43,699 bases of DNA from Nostoc desertorum CM1-VF14. Lineage in GTDB: Bacteria > Cyanobacteriota > Cyanobacteriia > Cyanobacteriales > Nostocaceae. Where the stretch lies: assembly GCA_019359245.1 (NCBI GenBank), contig JAHHHR010000063.1:1-43699 (forward strand). Reading direction: 5' to 3'. Made by a program: the position numbers and the translations under genes. Below the pieces are notes generated by a model. That model did no database searches and was not told where the DNA came from. It worked only from the letters and a program-made list of their open reading frames with translations. Below, one piece after another: positions 33,928 to 41,834 of this stretch. Position 1 is the first letter of the stretch. The number at the start of each line of letters is the position of its first letter.

Positions 33928-35134
33928 AGTTAAACTGCCACAACAATATTCGGTTATTTCCAGAGTCAGCTATTACTGCCGTATTGCCACAAATTTTTAT
34001 TCCGTAACACCAATTTAAGCTATCTCGTTTAGGTAATCCAAAATCACGATTTTCACCTTTACTTTGAAAATTTATTTGTCCTGCCAACCCATTTGCTATT
34101 ACACCTTGCAGTGATAAAATTGATTCTGGCTTTCTCCATCCTAATAAACGAGAATTAGCAGTATCTGCAACTACTAACCAATCTCCAGCCACCGCCACGC
34201 CATAAGGCATACTTAAACTACTGGCACTTGGCAAATAAACTCCTTGATTCATTTCCACAAAATCAAAACTTTTTTGTCCTAAAACCACAGCGCAAGGAGT
34301 ATTATTTTCTGTTGGTATTCCCTGCCAAATCATTACTCGGTGATTACCCGCATCGCTGACAACCAAATTTCCTCCCCAAAAGGCAATGTCGTGACACCAA
34401 CGCATACTCGCTGCGGTTGGAGAATCACCGCCGTTTTCATTGCGAGATATCATATCCGGTTGTCCCAAAACTAAATCAGCAGGTTGACCATTTTCTGTTG
34501 GTAACTGATGCCAAATCAATAGCCTTCGATTACCAGTGTCAGCAATAAATAGCCGTCCTTGATGGTAGAAAACACCATAAGGCCAGTGCATTGTACTAGC
34601 AGATGCTTGCTGATTTCCTCGATTTGGTTCATTATCGGTAAAATTAACTTGGCCTAATACCAAATCTGCTGGAACATTGTTATCTTCTGGTAAGCTTTTC
34701 CAAATCAAAACCCGATGATTCCAAGCATCAGCTACAGCTAACCCTTCGCCGCAAGCACAAATCCCTGTTGGTACACTTAAAGTTGCCCTTCCCGGTGTAT
34801 TTTTAGCATTTTGTCCTTCATGATAAAAATCAGGTTGTCCAATTACCCAATCAGCCGATTGACTATCTCTTGTGGGTAAATTTTGCCATCCTAATAATCG
34901 ATGATGTCCGGTATCTGATACCCATAAAGGGCCAGTTTCTGATAATAGACAAGCACCACGGGGTCCGAACATTGTTGTGGCATTGGGTGCTACAGGTATG
35001 ACTAATTGTTCTGGTTCAATAATGTTACCTAAAATTACCTCCGCACCTTGAGGTGATAAAGGTAAATATTGAGGATTTTCTGTTACTTCTAGCGGTAATT
35101 GTGATATGGAATTAATTATGATTGGGATATCCAT
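33917..35134 (-). CDS. NHL-repeat beta-propeller protein of the extended hyp cluster
   Basis: 405 residues containing six similar blades with the pattern (V/I)(A/S)D(T/A/S)xNxRxLxW: VSDTGHHRLLGW, VADAWNHRVLIW, IADTGNRRLLIW, VSDAGNHRVMIW, VADTANSRLLGW and IADSGNNRILLW. They should form a six-bladed propeller. No signal peptide is evident (MDIPIIINSISQLPLE). It matches the NHL gene between hupSL and hypF in Anabaena 7120 (alr0693 as I remember), part of a group proposed to help mature the uptake hydrogenase small subunit. Overlap with hypF implies coupled expression. Function is not proven. Confidence 0.88.
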   Translation of the reverse strand: MDIPIIINSISQLPLEVTENPQYLPLSPQGAEVILGNIIEPEQLVIPVAPNATTMFGPRGACLLSETGPLWVSDTGHHRLLGWQNLPTRDSQSADWVIGQPDFYHEGQNAKNTPGRATLSVPTGICACGEGLAVADAWNHRVLIWKSLPEDNNVPADLVLGQVNFTDNEPNRGNQQASASTMHWPYGVFYHQGRLFIADTGNRRLLIWHQLPTENGQPADLVLGQPDMISRNENGGDSPTAASMRWCHDIAFWGGNLVVSDAGNHRVMIWQGIPTENNTPCAVVLGQKSFDFVEMNQGVYLPSASSLSMPYGVAVAGDWLVVADTANSRLLGWRKPESILSLQGVIANGLAGQINFQSKGENRDFGLPKRDSLNWCYGIKICGNTAVIADSGNNRILLWQFNYAN

Positions 35135-35762
35135 GAACCGCAGATAGAGGCTGATAATTATTTAAAAACATTAATGTTGATTAGCATGTAACAACAGTAA
35201 CGGTTTTGCATTATGCTTTTTTCAAATTCAGTTAAAACCTCTAATCAGTTTCTCTATTAATCAAACTTAAAAAAATTAAGATAGCTTTTAGTAACTTTTG
35301 CTACATAGCGAATCTTTTGCATGAGTACGCGATGTACTGAAATGAGAAAGCAAACTGGGGTTTGAGTAAGTAAAAGCTGATTTGGCTTGCGGAAAACACC
35401 AAAATGAGAAAGTAAAAGCTGCTTTTGCTTGCGGAAAATACCAAAATGAATAAGTAAAAGCTGCTTTTGAGAAAGTAAAAGCTGATTTGGCTTGCGGAAA
35501 ACACCAAAATGAGTAAGCAAACTGGGGTTTGAATAAGTCAAATGACCTTTTGAGAAAGTAATATGCCTTTTTACTTTCTCAAAACGCTAAAATCAATACC
35601 TGAATTAGACAAATGAGAATTAATTTAAAGATATTGAGAAAGCATTCAGGCATTTTGCTTGCACAAAAGACTAAAATCAATGCGCGAACTACTGAAATTA
35701 AAAAGCAAAGTAGCTGTGATTGACTAATCGTCAAGTATATTTGCTGAGATACTACCTTTGCA
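35135..35762. repeat. array of about 19 phased 21-bp repeats inside the extended hyp operon
   Basis: The 628-bp gap holds a regular array at 35323-35719. Two module types dominate, GAGAAAGTAAAAGCTGCTTTT and GCTTGCGGAAAACACCAAAAT, each 21 bp, with more diverged units to the right; only two units are 20 bp. The phase is kept throughout. The ORF on the minus strand reads as LLLSHFGVFRKPNQ-type repeats, which is a translation of the array, not a protein gene. The rest of the gap is AT-rich. Confidence 0.85.
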
Positions 35763-36608
35763 TCATTTTTGCAGTTTCACAAAAACCTTATCGCCCTTAA
35801 TTTTGACTGGATACGACTGAAGCGAAATATCAGGTGCAGTTAAGCATTCACCTGTCTCTAATTTGTACTGGAATCCGTGAGAAGGGCAGGTAATAATACC
35901 ATTTTCAACTTTACCCTTTTCTAAGGGAGATCCTAGATGAGCGCAACCATTACGATAGCATTTTACTGTAGCACCTTGACGATGTAAAATTAGTGAAGTA
36001 CCAGCAAGTTGTACTACCACTACACTAAATTCAGGAACTTCATCAAGGGTCGCTACTTTCATCCAAGTACAAGTTATTTTTGCAGAGAATGGACTGATTA
36101 AACTAGAATTAGCGTTGTTAACAGTAGAACTGTTATTGACTGCCACTACTTTGGTAATTTCAGGACAATGGTTTTTTATTGCTTGTTCTACTCCCTGAGA
36201 TAAAGTTAGAGTAGAAGTCGGACAACTACTGCAAGTTCCGATTAATTTAACTTCTACTGTATCTGGTGGTTTAATTGCCACTAATTCTACATCACCGTTA
36301 TGGCTTTTTAAAGCTGGGCGAACTTCTTCAAGTGCTGTCTGAATGCGCTGTGAAAGCGGAGGTTTTGGTGGTTTGACTAGTTCGTGATAGAGTAGCACTG
36401 CATACACCAATTCATCTGCAACTGCATGGCGCAAAGCTGGCATTGATTCTTCTTTCAAGCTTTTAATCAAACTAGTCAATGCAGCTTTATGCAAAGCTTC
36501 AATTGCTCTTTTTAGACCCACCGCCACACACCGTTGGCTTTCATCCCACTCGGATATAATTGCCTCAAAACGATTAATTTCCTGAACTAATTCTTCAAGG
36601 TTTGTCAT
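35763..36608 (-). CDS. NifU C-domain/Rieske fusion protein of the extended hyp cluster
   Basis: 281 residues. After a helical N-terminal region (1-80), residues 85-155 are a NifU C-terminal-type domain with the CSSC pair (Cys126, Cys129), able to hold a transient Fe-S cluster. Residues 178-281 are a Rieske [2Fe-2S] domain with all ligands: Cys222-x-His224 and Cys241-x2-His244 (GCAHLGSPL, TCPSHGFQY). Such a fusion of cluster carrier and Rieske domain fits a role in cluster delivery to the hydrogenase small subunit, as proposed for the Anabaena homologue (alr0692 as I remember). Short tandem repeats (TCATTGGTCATTG) lie upstream. Confidence 0.9.
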   Translation of the reverse strand: MTNLEELVQEINRFEAIISEWDESQRCVAVGLKRAIEALHKAALTSLIKSLKEESMPALRHAVADELVYAVLLYHELVKPPKPPLSQRIQTALEEVRPALKSHNGDVELVAIKPPDTVEVKLIGTCSSCPTSTLTLSQGVEQAIKNHCPEITKVVAVNNSSTVNNANSSLISPFSAKITCTWMKVATLDEVPEFSVVVVQLAGTSLILHRQGATVKCYRNGCAHLGSPLEKGKVENGIITCPSHGFQYKLETGECLTAPDISLQSYPVKIKGDKVFVKLQK

Positions 36609-36664
36609 TGGTCATTGGTCATTGATCATTTGTCATTTGTCATTGGTTATTCATCAATGACCAA
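36609..36664. repeat. STRR heptamer repeat
   Basis: GTCATTG/ATCATTT-type heptamers in tandem between the small membrane gene and the NifU/Rieske gene, the same family as the TTGGTCATTGGTCA next to coxB's palindrome. Confidence 0.65.
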
Positions 36665-36889
36665 TCACTTCATCTTGAAATCTTTGAGCAGAAATGGCAT
36701 AATCATGCCCGTGACTAAGCTAGATAATATTATTGGTAAGTAGAAAGGAATCGGGGCTTGTGCAAGTAACACTAGCAATAAAAAACCTACAGCAATACCA
36801 ATAGTAGTTTGCTTGACAAAATACACTGGGTCGCGTAATAGCTTTCCTTTAAAAAATAACTTGGCAGAAAACCACCCTATCTCTAACAT
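36665..36889 (-). CDS. small two-TM protein of the extended hyp cluster
   Basis: 74 residues. A short start (MLEIGWFSAKLFFKGKLLRDP) is followed by two hydrophobic helices (TIGIAVGFLLLVLLAQAPIPF and LPIILSSLVTGMIMPFLL) and a lysine-rich end. AGGAG 5 bases before ATG 36889 supports the start, and it lies 8 bp after the next membrane gene. It corresponds to one of the two small genes between hupS and the TPR/NifU genes in Anabaena (asr0689/asr0690 as I remember). It may help anchor the hydrogenase or its maturation machinery to membranes; this is inference. Confidence 0.8.
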   Translation of the reverse strand: MLEIGWFSAKLFFKGKLLRDPVYFVKQTTIGIAVGFLLLVLLAQAPIPFYLPIILSSLVTGMIMPFLLKDFKMK

Positions 36890-36897
36890 ATTTTCTC

Positions 36898-37164
36898 CTA
36901 GTAATTTGTCAAGAAATTTAAGGCAGCAAGCCCTAAGAGGATGGCGGGAATTACACCCGCAGGGGCAAATAATGCTCCAAGCATTGCTGAAAACTGATAG
37001 CCTATATCTTTACCAGCTAATAGCATTCCACCAATTGCACCGCCGACCATAGACAAGGCTGCTGCTATGATTAGCCACACTAATTCTGTTGCTATGTTCA
37101 GATCGCCATCTGCTAAACTTGTGAGAAAATTTATTAGATTTGGCGTTGTTAAAATATCTCTCAT
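36898..37164 (-). CDS. small two-TM protein of the extended hyp cluster
   Basis: 88 residues with two hydrophobic helices rich in Gly and Ala (LVWLIIAAALSMVGGAIGGMLLAG and MLGALFAPAGVIPAILLGLAAL). The glycine zipper-like GGAIGGMLLAG suggests helix packing or oligomers. It is directly upstream of the other small membrane gene and 72 bp after the TPR gene. The function is unknown; co-conservation with the hyp genes is the only clue. Confidence 0.8.
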   Translation of the reverse strand: MRDILTTPNLINFLTSLADGDLNIATELVWLIIAAALSMVGGAIGGMLLAGKDIGYQFSAMLGALFAPAGVIPAILLGLAALNFLTNY

Positions 37165-37235
37165 GGTGTTTTATCCTGATTATTAGGAATTAGGAGAGTA
37201 GGGAGATGAGGGAGAAAGAATAACTAACCTATCCC

Positions 37236-38255
37236 CTATCCTCTATTCCCTATTTCTGCTTCTACATCTTGTAGCGCTTGGACTACTACTTCTGCTTGTG
37301 CAATTTGTTGGTATTCCGTAAATATTTCTAAAGCGTCTTGATAGTAAACACGTGCTTGCAAAAGATTGTTAGGATTACCAGCTTCTGGTTTTGTGGTGTC
37401 ATCTGGTAAGTTGAATAGGGCGTTGGCTTTGTTTGAAATTGTGTTAGCGTACTCTAAAGGTGTATCTTTGGAATTACGCACTTTTAACGCTTCGTCATAA
37501 GCTGCGATCGCACGTAAGTTATTCTCCACAGGATGGGAACTCACCAAATATTGCAAAGCGTTACCTAAGTTATTTTGCAACATTGCATATTCTCTAGGGT
37601 GGTCAATCAAATTAATGTGCTTTAGTGCCACCTCAAATGATTGCACAGCTAACCCTTGACGCAAGTATTCCCGTTCCGATGCTAGGGGCATAGAAAGGTA
37701 AGCGATCGCAATATTGTTATACAAAATCGCGTATTCTTGGGGGTAATCTTCCCAAGTAAATACCCGCAAAGCCTCATGATAAGCCTGGATGCTGTCGGTT
37801 ATCCGTGCCAAATTGAATGGTACTAATGATTGCAACACCAGCCCAAAATTCATCTGCGTTTCTGCTACTTCCTCGGGCAAAGCTAATTCTTGTAAAATCG
37901 GTAACGCTTCTTCATAACCGACTTTCGCTTGCATCAGCAGTTGGTAATCAGCATCCGGTATTGCCTGTAACGTCCCTGCCATACCCACTTGGGCCCTGGC
38001 TTTTAATAAGGGATACTCCTCACCACACATCTCGTAGGCCCGGTAATATAACCCAACTGCATTTCGCAAGTCTTGGGCAGCTTTGGGCTTTTTTTGAAAA
38101 CCCTGTGCTATCTCAATCAGCATCTGGATTTTTTCTTCTGCTGAGGCTGACTCTGAAGCAACAGCTGCTACCGCAGCCTTCACCGCCGAATCTGTAATGC
38201 TGGGGTTCATAACTCTGCCGTACTCTAGCCAATTGGGAATTGAGTCAACGCCCAC
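37236..38255 (-). CDS. TPR protein at the head of the extended hyp cluster
   Basis: 339 residues from GTG 38255; ATG 38210 (MNPSITDSAVKAAVAAV) would give 324 and is also possible. The protein is all-helical with tetratricopeptide-like pairs (YAILYNNIAIAYLSM, YAMLQNNLGNALQYLV, YANTISNKANALFNL). TPR proteins bind partner proteins. Its place as the first gene of the hyp cluster matches alr0691 of Anabaena, proposed to assist the uptake hydrogenase. No signal peptide. Its promoter must lie in 38256-39004, shared with hupS. Confidence 0.85.
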   Translation of the reverse strand: MGVDSIPNWLEYGRVMNPSITDSAVKAAVAAVASESASAEEKIQMLIEIAQGFQKKPKAAQDLRNAVGLYYRAYEMCGEEYPLLKARAQVGMAGTLQAIPDADYQLLMQAKVGYEEALPILQELALPEEVAETQMNFGLVLQSLVPFNLARITDSIQAYHEALRVFTWEDYPQEYAILYNNIAIAYLSMPLASEREYLRQGLAVQSFEVALKHINLIDHPREYAMLQNNLGNALQYLVSSHPVENNLRAIAAYDEALKVRNSKDTPLEYANTISNKANALFNLPDDTTKPEAGNPNNLLQARVYYQDALEIFTEYQQIAQAEVVVQALQDVEAEIGNRG

Positions 38256-39004
38256 GAATGATTAAGACATGCTTTAGGTGTCTAATCACGGGCCATACTG
38301 ATTTACGCAGGCTTCGAGTCCTTTAGGCGGAATTCCCCTTGTTTGTCTGAGACTAAGGCTAAGAATAGAGAACAGGAGACAGTTTATAAACTCTATCCCC
38401 TATAACTGATTTCTTTCCTTATACCCCATGTCTAAGAATTGAGTGAATCAATTTTTTTACTATAAAACACTCTATTTCTAAAATTCTAGGGGGAAATTGC
38501 CAATATTAATGTCAGCTTTAAACACCTTACTTTTTTCTAATATGTTTTGTATCATGACCTAACACGCAGCTATTCTATATTGATCTGATAACAGATTATA
38601 TATTTAATACCTAACTTTGTTATCAAAGTATAACTATTCACTCTGAGCTTAAAAAAGTTTATTACCATTTACTTTTTTTGGTTAGCAGCTATATTTTTTA
38701 ATTTGTAAGGCTTTCAACTTGAAAATATTAGACCTCTTTTTCAGAGATAATTGATTACTGCTATCTAAAACTAGCGTATTTAGTTTATTATTCAAATTTT
38801 TTCTAAAAAGTCTGTTTTTGATACAACCTTTTAGCCAATCTTAATTAGATTTTAATTCTTGCTAATGATTAATTTTTATTTAACAATAGACAATTTCATA
38901 AAAAGTATATTAATATTAATAAATAAATATTGATAAATACGTGAGGCTCCACAAGCATTATTTACTAAATCACGTATGGTAAACAATACAAAAACACCTA
39001 GCCG
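38256..39004. promoter_or_regulatory. divergent hyp-hupS intergenic regulatory region
   Basis: This 749-bp, AT-rich, gene-free stretch separates the minus-strand hyp cluster from the plus-strand hupS start. It must contain promoters for both. At 38619-38634 GTTAT-N6-ATAAC is a perfect palindrome and a plausible operator. At 38549-38562 GTA-N8-TAA is a weak NtcA-like half-match; it lacks correct spacing to a -10 box, so I do not rely on it. Confidence 0.5.
38619..38634. promoter_or_regulatory. candidate operator palindrome
   Basis: GTTAT-CAAAGT-ATAAC, a perfect 5+5 inverted repeat in the hyp/hupS divergent region, about 370 bp from each start codon. The binding protein is unknown. Confidence 0.35.
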
Positions 39005-39067
39005 ATGACTAACGTACTATGGCTACAAGGTGGTGCTTGTTCGGGCAACACCATGTCGTTTCTGTAG
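39005..39067 (+). pseudogene. hupS: hupS 5' fragment (uptake hydrogenase small subunit), interrupted
   Basis: ATG 39005 opens MTNVLWLQGGACSGNTMS and stops with TAG (39065-39067) after 20 codons. This is the conserved start of HupS, including the first Cys of the proximal Fe-S cluster motif (GGACSGN). The remaining roughly 300 residues are not found within the window. The position opposite the hyp cluster is exactly where intact hupS is expected. Either a deletion removed hupS and perhaps hupL, or an interruption element entered after codon 20 and the rest lies beyond the right edge. Nothing in the next 4.6 kb looks like a xis recombinase. Confidence 0.85.
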
Positions 39068-39374
39068 CTGCTATAGAATAAAAGTCAAACCTAAGGAACA
39101 GCGTGAAATTAACCAAAGAATAAGAAAAAAGCTCAAGAATTAAACCTTAAATTAGAACAACCCCATCTACAGCAATTTTTTCAAAATAAGCAAAGAACTT
39201 CCAGTTAAAAAAACATCCCATCCCTGCGGGACGCTCCGCGAACATAAGGATGGGATAATTTATTTTTTGGAATTTTTTAACACAAAGACTGTTAACCGTC
39301 AACGAAGCGTCTATCATCTCATCTTTGAAAAGAGTGGGTTTTCCTAACGCCTTTTTACAAATCATTTAGGACTG
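39068..39374. other. sequence after the hupS break
   Basis: No intact gene. A plus-strand frame reads VKPKEQREINQRIRKK (39084-39131) and, after a shift at an A-run, AQELNLKLEQPHLQQFFQ, so it may be a frameshifted small gene of unknown type. At 39209-39254 ATCCCATCC pairs with GGATGGGAT around a GC-rich loop, and T-rich DNA follows, giving a terminator-like hairpin. The minus-strand 72-codon frame here crosses that hairpin and is not believable. Confidence 0.4.
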
Positions 39375-39593
39375 CTATACAGAATTAGTATCAGGCTCAA
39401 AATAATTCGTAGTTTGTGAATTATTCTGTTTTGGGTTCAGAGTAGATATACTGTCTTCTTCTAACTCCCAAATATCTTTTTTTTCTTGTTCTTGATCGAC
39501 TAATAGCTGAAGATAATATGGTAGTTTACATGGTTGTCTAATTAACCAAGGCTCTCCATCTAATAATTCTCTTTCAATTTTTCCATCAAACAT
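39375..39593 (-). CDS. small hypothetical protein
   Basis: 72 residues starting MFDGKIERELLDGEPWLIRQ, with AGAGG 9 bases before ATG 39593. The protein is acidic, has no membrane segment, and ends in an Asn/Thr-rich tail. It follows the acyl-CoA-dehydrogenase-like gene by 54 bp on the same strand, so co-transcription is possible. I do not know the family. Confidence 0.5.
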   Translation of the reverse strand: MFDGKIERELLDGEPWLIRQPCKLPYYLQLLVDQEQEKKDIWELEEDSISTLNPKQNNSQTTNYFEPDTNSV

Positions 39594-39647
39594 CTGTTTT
39601 GCCTCTAGATAAAATACAGAAATTAGAGAATTTATAATTTTACATTT

Positions 39648-40877
39648 TTAAGTTTTAATTTTTAATGCTAACTTGCCTAAAGATAGACAAACTACATCAT
39701 CTTGTGGTGTATGAATGCGACTACACAGCACATCTCGATAATGTCTTTCTAAAGGATTTTTTTTAGATAATCCCGGATTACCAATTAGTTTAAGTCCTAT
39801 TTCTACAGCACGAATAGCGTTATTTGTAGCTAGATATTTTACTGTTTGTGCTTGTAAAGCAACTTTAGTGTCATATTCACCTTGATCAATGTCGTCCGCT
39901 AGGCTGTAGATTAATCGTTGATTAGCGTACAGCAAGGCTTCAATTTCACCAATAGCTGTTTGAAAGTTGGGCAAAGTTGCTAAACTAGTACCTAAGTTAG
40001 TAGGCGATCGCTCATTCAAATACTCAACTAACCAATCTCGTGCGGCTGTGGCTACTCCTTGATATAACGCACTTAACCATAAACTACCACTTGCGAGTTT
40101 CAGGGGGTCTGGTGCTAACACAGCTTTAACAGGATGAATATCCAAAGCGTATTCTTGGGGAATCAAAACATTTTCTAAAATCAGGTCGTGGCTACCTGTA
40201 GCCCTCATTCCTAAATGATCCCAAGTTTCCTCAATCTTCACACCAGGAAGGTCACGCGGCACAAGAAAATTGCCTACTCTTGGTTCTTTCTCATCGGTGC
40301 GTGCCCAAACGACAAAATAACTTAAGATAGGACTGCCTGTAGTATATTGTTTATGGCCAGTTACCAGCCAGCCATTTTCTGTTTGCTGGGCAATAGTTGC
40401 AGGTAATCCCCCTCTGGCGGGTGTACCTAATTCTGGTTCTACACGAGCCGCATTGAGTAAAGCAATACCTGTGACTGACTCCCGACACAAGCGCTCATAA
40501 ACTGCGGGATGCCAACGACGAGTCCGGGCGGCATTACTATGTTGTAAGTAGTGCATGGTCAAAACTAAAGCCGTGGAAGCATCACCACTAGCTATCTTTT
40601 CAATTACTCTACAGATAGTCTTATAACTGACGTTTTGGCCACCGAATTCTTGGGGAATGGTGAGACTTAACAGCTGTGCTTGGTGGAGAGCTTCAAAATT
40701 CTCGAACGGAAAAGAACCGTTGCGATCGTGGATGACTGCACGTGTGGCAAAATCAGCCGCTAGCGACGCGACAAGCTCAAATAAATCAGGAGAACATGGT
40801 GCTGTGGTAAGTTCTAAAACAGGTGATTGTGACATTTGACTCTCAACTCTAACTTCTGGAGACACCGCTAATTGCAT
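39648..40877 (-). CDS. acyl-CoA dehydrogenase-like flavoprotein
   Basis: 409 residues with the acyl-CoA dehydrogenase fold: an N-terminal helical domain, the central beta domain (VTGHKQYTTGSPILSYFVVWART and DHLGMRATGSHDLILENVLIP, both FAD-contacting) and a C-terminal helical domain. The family also contains SfnB/DszC-type flavin monooxygenases acting on organosulfur compounds, and the neighbours (cupin, ABC binding protein) favour that reading over fatty-acid oxidation. I could not place the catalytic Glu with certainty. The start MQLAVSPEVRVESQMSQSP is reasonable; Met15 is an alternative. Confidence 0.8.
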   Translation of the reverse strand: MQLAVSPEVRVESQMSQSPVLELTTAPCSPDLFELVASLAADFATRAVIHDRNGSFPFENFEALHQAQLLSLTIPQEFGGQNVSYKTICRVIEKIASGDASTALVLTMHYLQHSNAARTRRWHPAVYERLCRESVTGIALLNAARVEPELGTPARGGLPATIAQQTENGWLVTGHKQYTTGSPILSYFVVWARTDEKEPRVGNFLVPRDLPGVKIEETWDHLGMRATGSHDLILENVLIPQEYALDIHPVKAVLAPDPLKLASGSLWLSALYQGVATAARDWLVEYLNERSPTNLGTSLATLPNFQTAIGEIEALLYANQRLIYSLADDIDQGEYDTKVALQAQTVKYLATNNAIRAVEIGLKLIGNPGLSKKNPLERHYRDVLCSRIHTPQDDVVCLSLGKLALKIKT

Positions 40878-40949
40878 TTGGCGATATCTTCATTAAAACT
40901 CCTGTTCTATAGTTGCTTAACATCAACTTGTTGATTTTGGAGAATTGAT

Positions 40950-41636
40950 TTAAGGTGCATTAGAGTATCCAGAGCGAAAAGATTTGATACTTTGTTGTTC
41001 TGGATGATACTGATTTCTTAAAATACTACCAGTATCATTTCCCATGACATGAATTGAGATAGATGGTGTAAATACTGTAGTAGCTTTCACAGAATGAATA
41101 TCTCCATCAGGAGGCAACAAATGGTAAATTTCACCACGATTTACTTGATGCAAGCCAACAATTTCTAAATCGGCAAATCCTTCTGTTTCACCCTTATCTA
41201 GGCGACGGTAGACAGTTTCTTCTTGTTTACCTTGATACAAACCTACAAGCCCCCAGGATAAATGGTCATGAACAGGAGTTATAGAATTAGGGGGAATTAC
41301 TAAACTAAAAATAGTTAACGTAGACGCATTGGCAAAGCCTCTCCAAGAGTTGGGGCTTGTCGTCAGACATGGCTCTTGGGAACGATACAGCAACCATTGA
41401 CCGATACCGCCACCTAAACCACCGTCAGGATTTGGTCGAGCAAAATTTTGTGGTAGCCAATTTTGTTTGTTGAGTAGAGCGGTAAAATAAGGTTTTAGAG
41501 TATTGAGGGTTTCTGCGCGATCGCCACTGGTACTAGCAATAATTTCTTTAGCAGTAGCGACAAACTCAGATAGTTCAGGGCTATCAACAAACCATTGGTC
41601 TGTTTCTAAGGGTTCGGGAATAGTTGTGTGAGACAT
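40950..41636 (-). CDS. cupin, cysteine-dioxygenase-like protein
   Basis: 228 residues. The cupin core shows His123 and His125 (ITPVHDHLSWGLVGLYQG) and His181 (DGDIHSVKA), the three-His metal site of thiol dioxygenases. It probably oxidises a thiol such as cysteine or 3-mercaptopropionate; the substrate is unknown. It is only distantly like the other cupin at 12185-12796 (ligand spacing similar, sequence different). It lies between the flavoprotein and the dehydrogenase genes, all minus strand. Confidence 0.78.
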   Translation of the reverse strand: MSHTTIPEPLETDQWFVDSPELSEFVATAKEIIASTSGDRAETLNTLKPYFTALLNKQNWLPQNFARPNPDGGLGGGIGQWLLYRSQEPCLTTSPNSWRGFANASTLTIFSLVIPPNSITPVHDHLSWGLVGLYQGKQEETVYRRLDKGETEGFADLEIVGLHQVNRGEIYHLLPPDGDIHSVKATTVFTPSISIHVMGNDTGSILRNQYHPEQQSIKSFRSGYSNAP

Positions 41637-41639
41637 AAT

Positions 41640-41775
41640 ATTGTAGGTGGTTTAAGCCACTGTATTGTTCTCGTCGCTGTACTTCTTTTTTTACCAAGGG
41701 AATTATATCTCGGCCATAGGCGATCGCAGAATCACCACGAATAGAAAACTCATAAACTGAGTTGTCAATAAAAAG
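41640..41775 (-). pseudogene. C-terminal relic of an LLM flavin monooxygenase
   Basis: Just upstream of the cupin, minus-strand DNA reads FIDNSVYEFSIRGDSAIAYG then RDIIPLVKKEVQRREQ, which resembles the C-terminal end of alkanesulfonate-type LLM monooxygenases. A TAG precedes it and no start is present. It suggests that a flavin monooxygenase gene of this sulfur cluster was deleted, leaving about 45 codons. Confidence 0.4.
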
Positions 41776-41834
41776 CTACTGATTTTTTTTGATCTGGACT
41801 GAGATAAAGGAATCATCCCAATAGTCCAAATGAA

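Noticed and set aside
35257..35541. 94-codon minus-strand ORF with LLLSHFGVFRKPNQ-type repeats
   Set aside because: It is a translation of the 21-bp DNA array. A second frame of the same array is also open, which shows that the repeat, not coding selection, keeps it free of stops.
35323..35719. CRISPR array
   Set aside because: The units follow each other without unique spacers and show gradual divergence, and there are no cas genes. It is a tandem repeat, not a CRISPR.
38549..38562. NtcA site in the hyp-hupS region
   Set aside because: GTA-N8-TAA lacks the final C, and the nearest -10-like box (TATATT) is only 13 bases away instead of about 22.
39147..39365. 72-codon minus-strand ORF after the hupS break
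   Set aside because: It runs through a hairpin repeat (ATCCCATCC/GGATGGGAT) and has no start signal or family resemblance.
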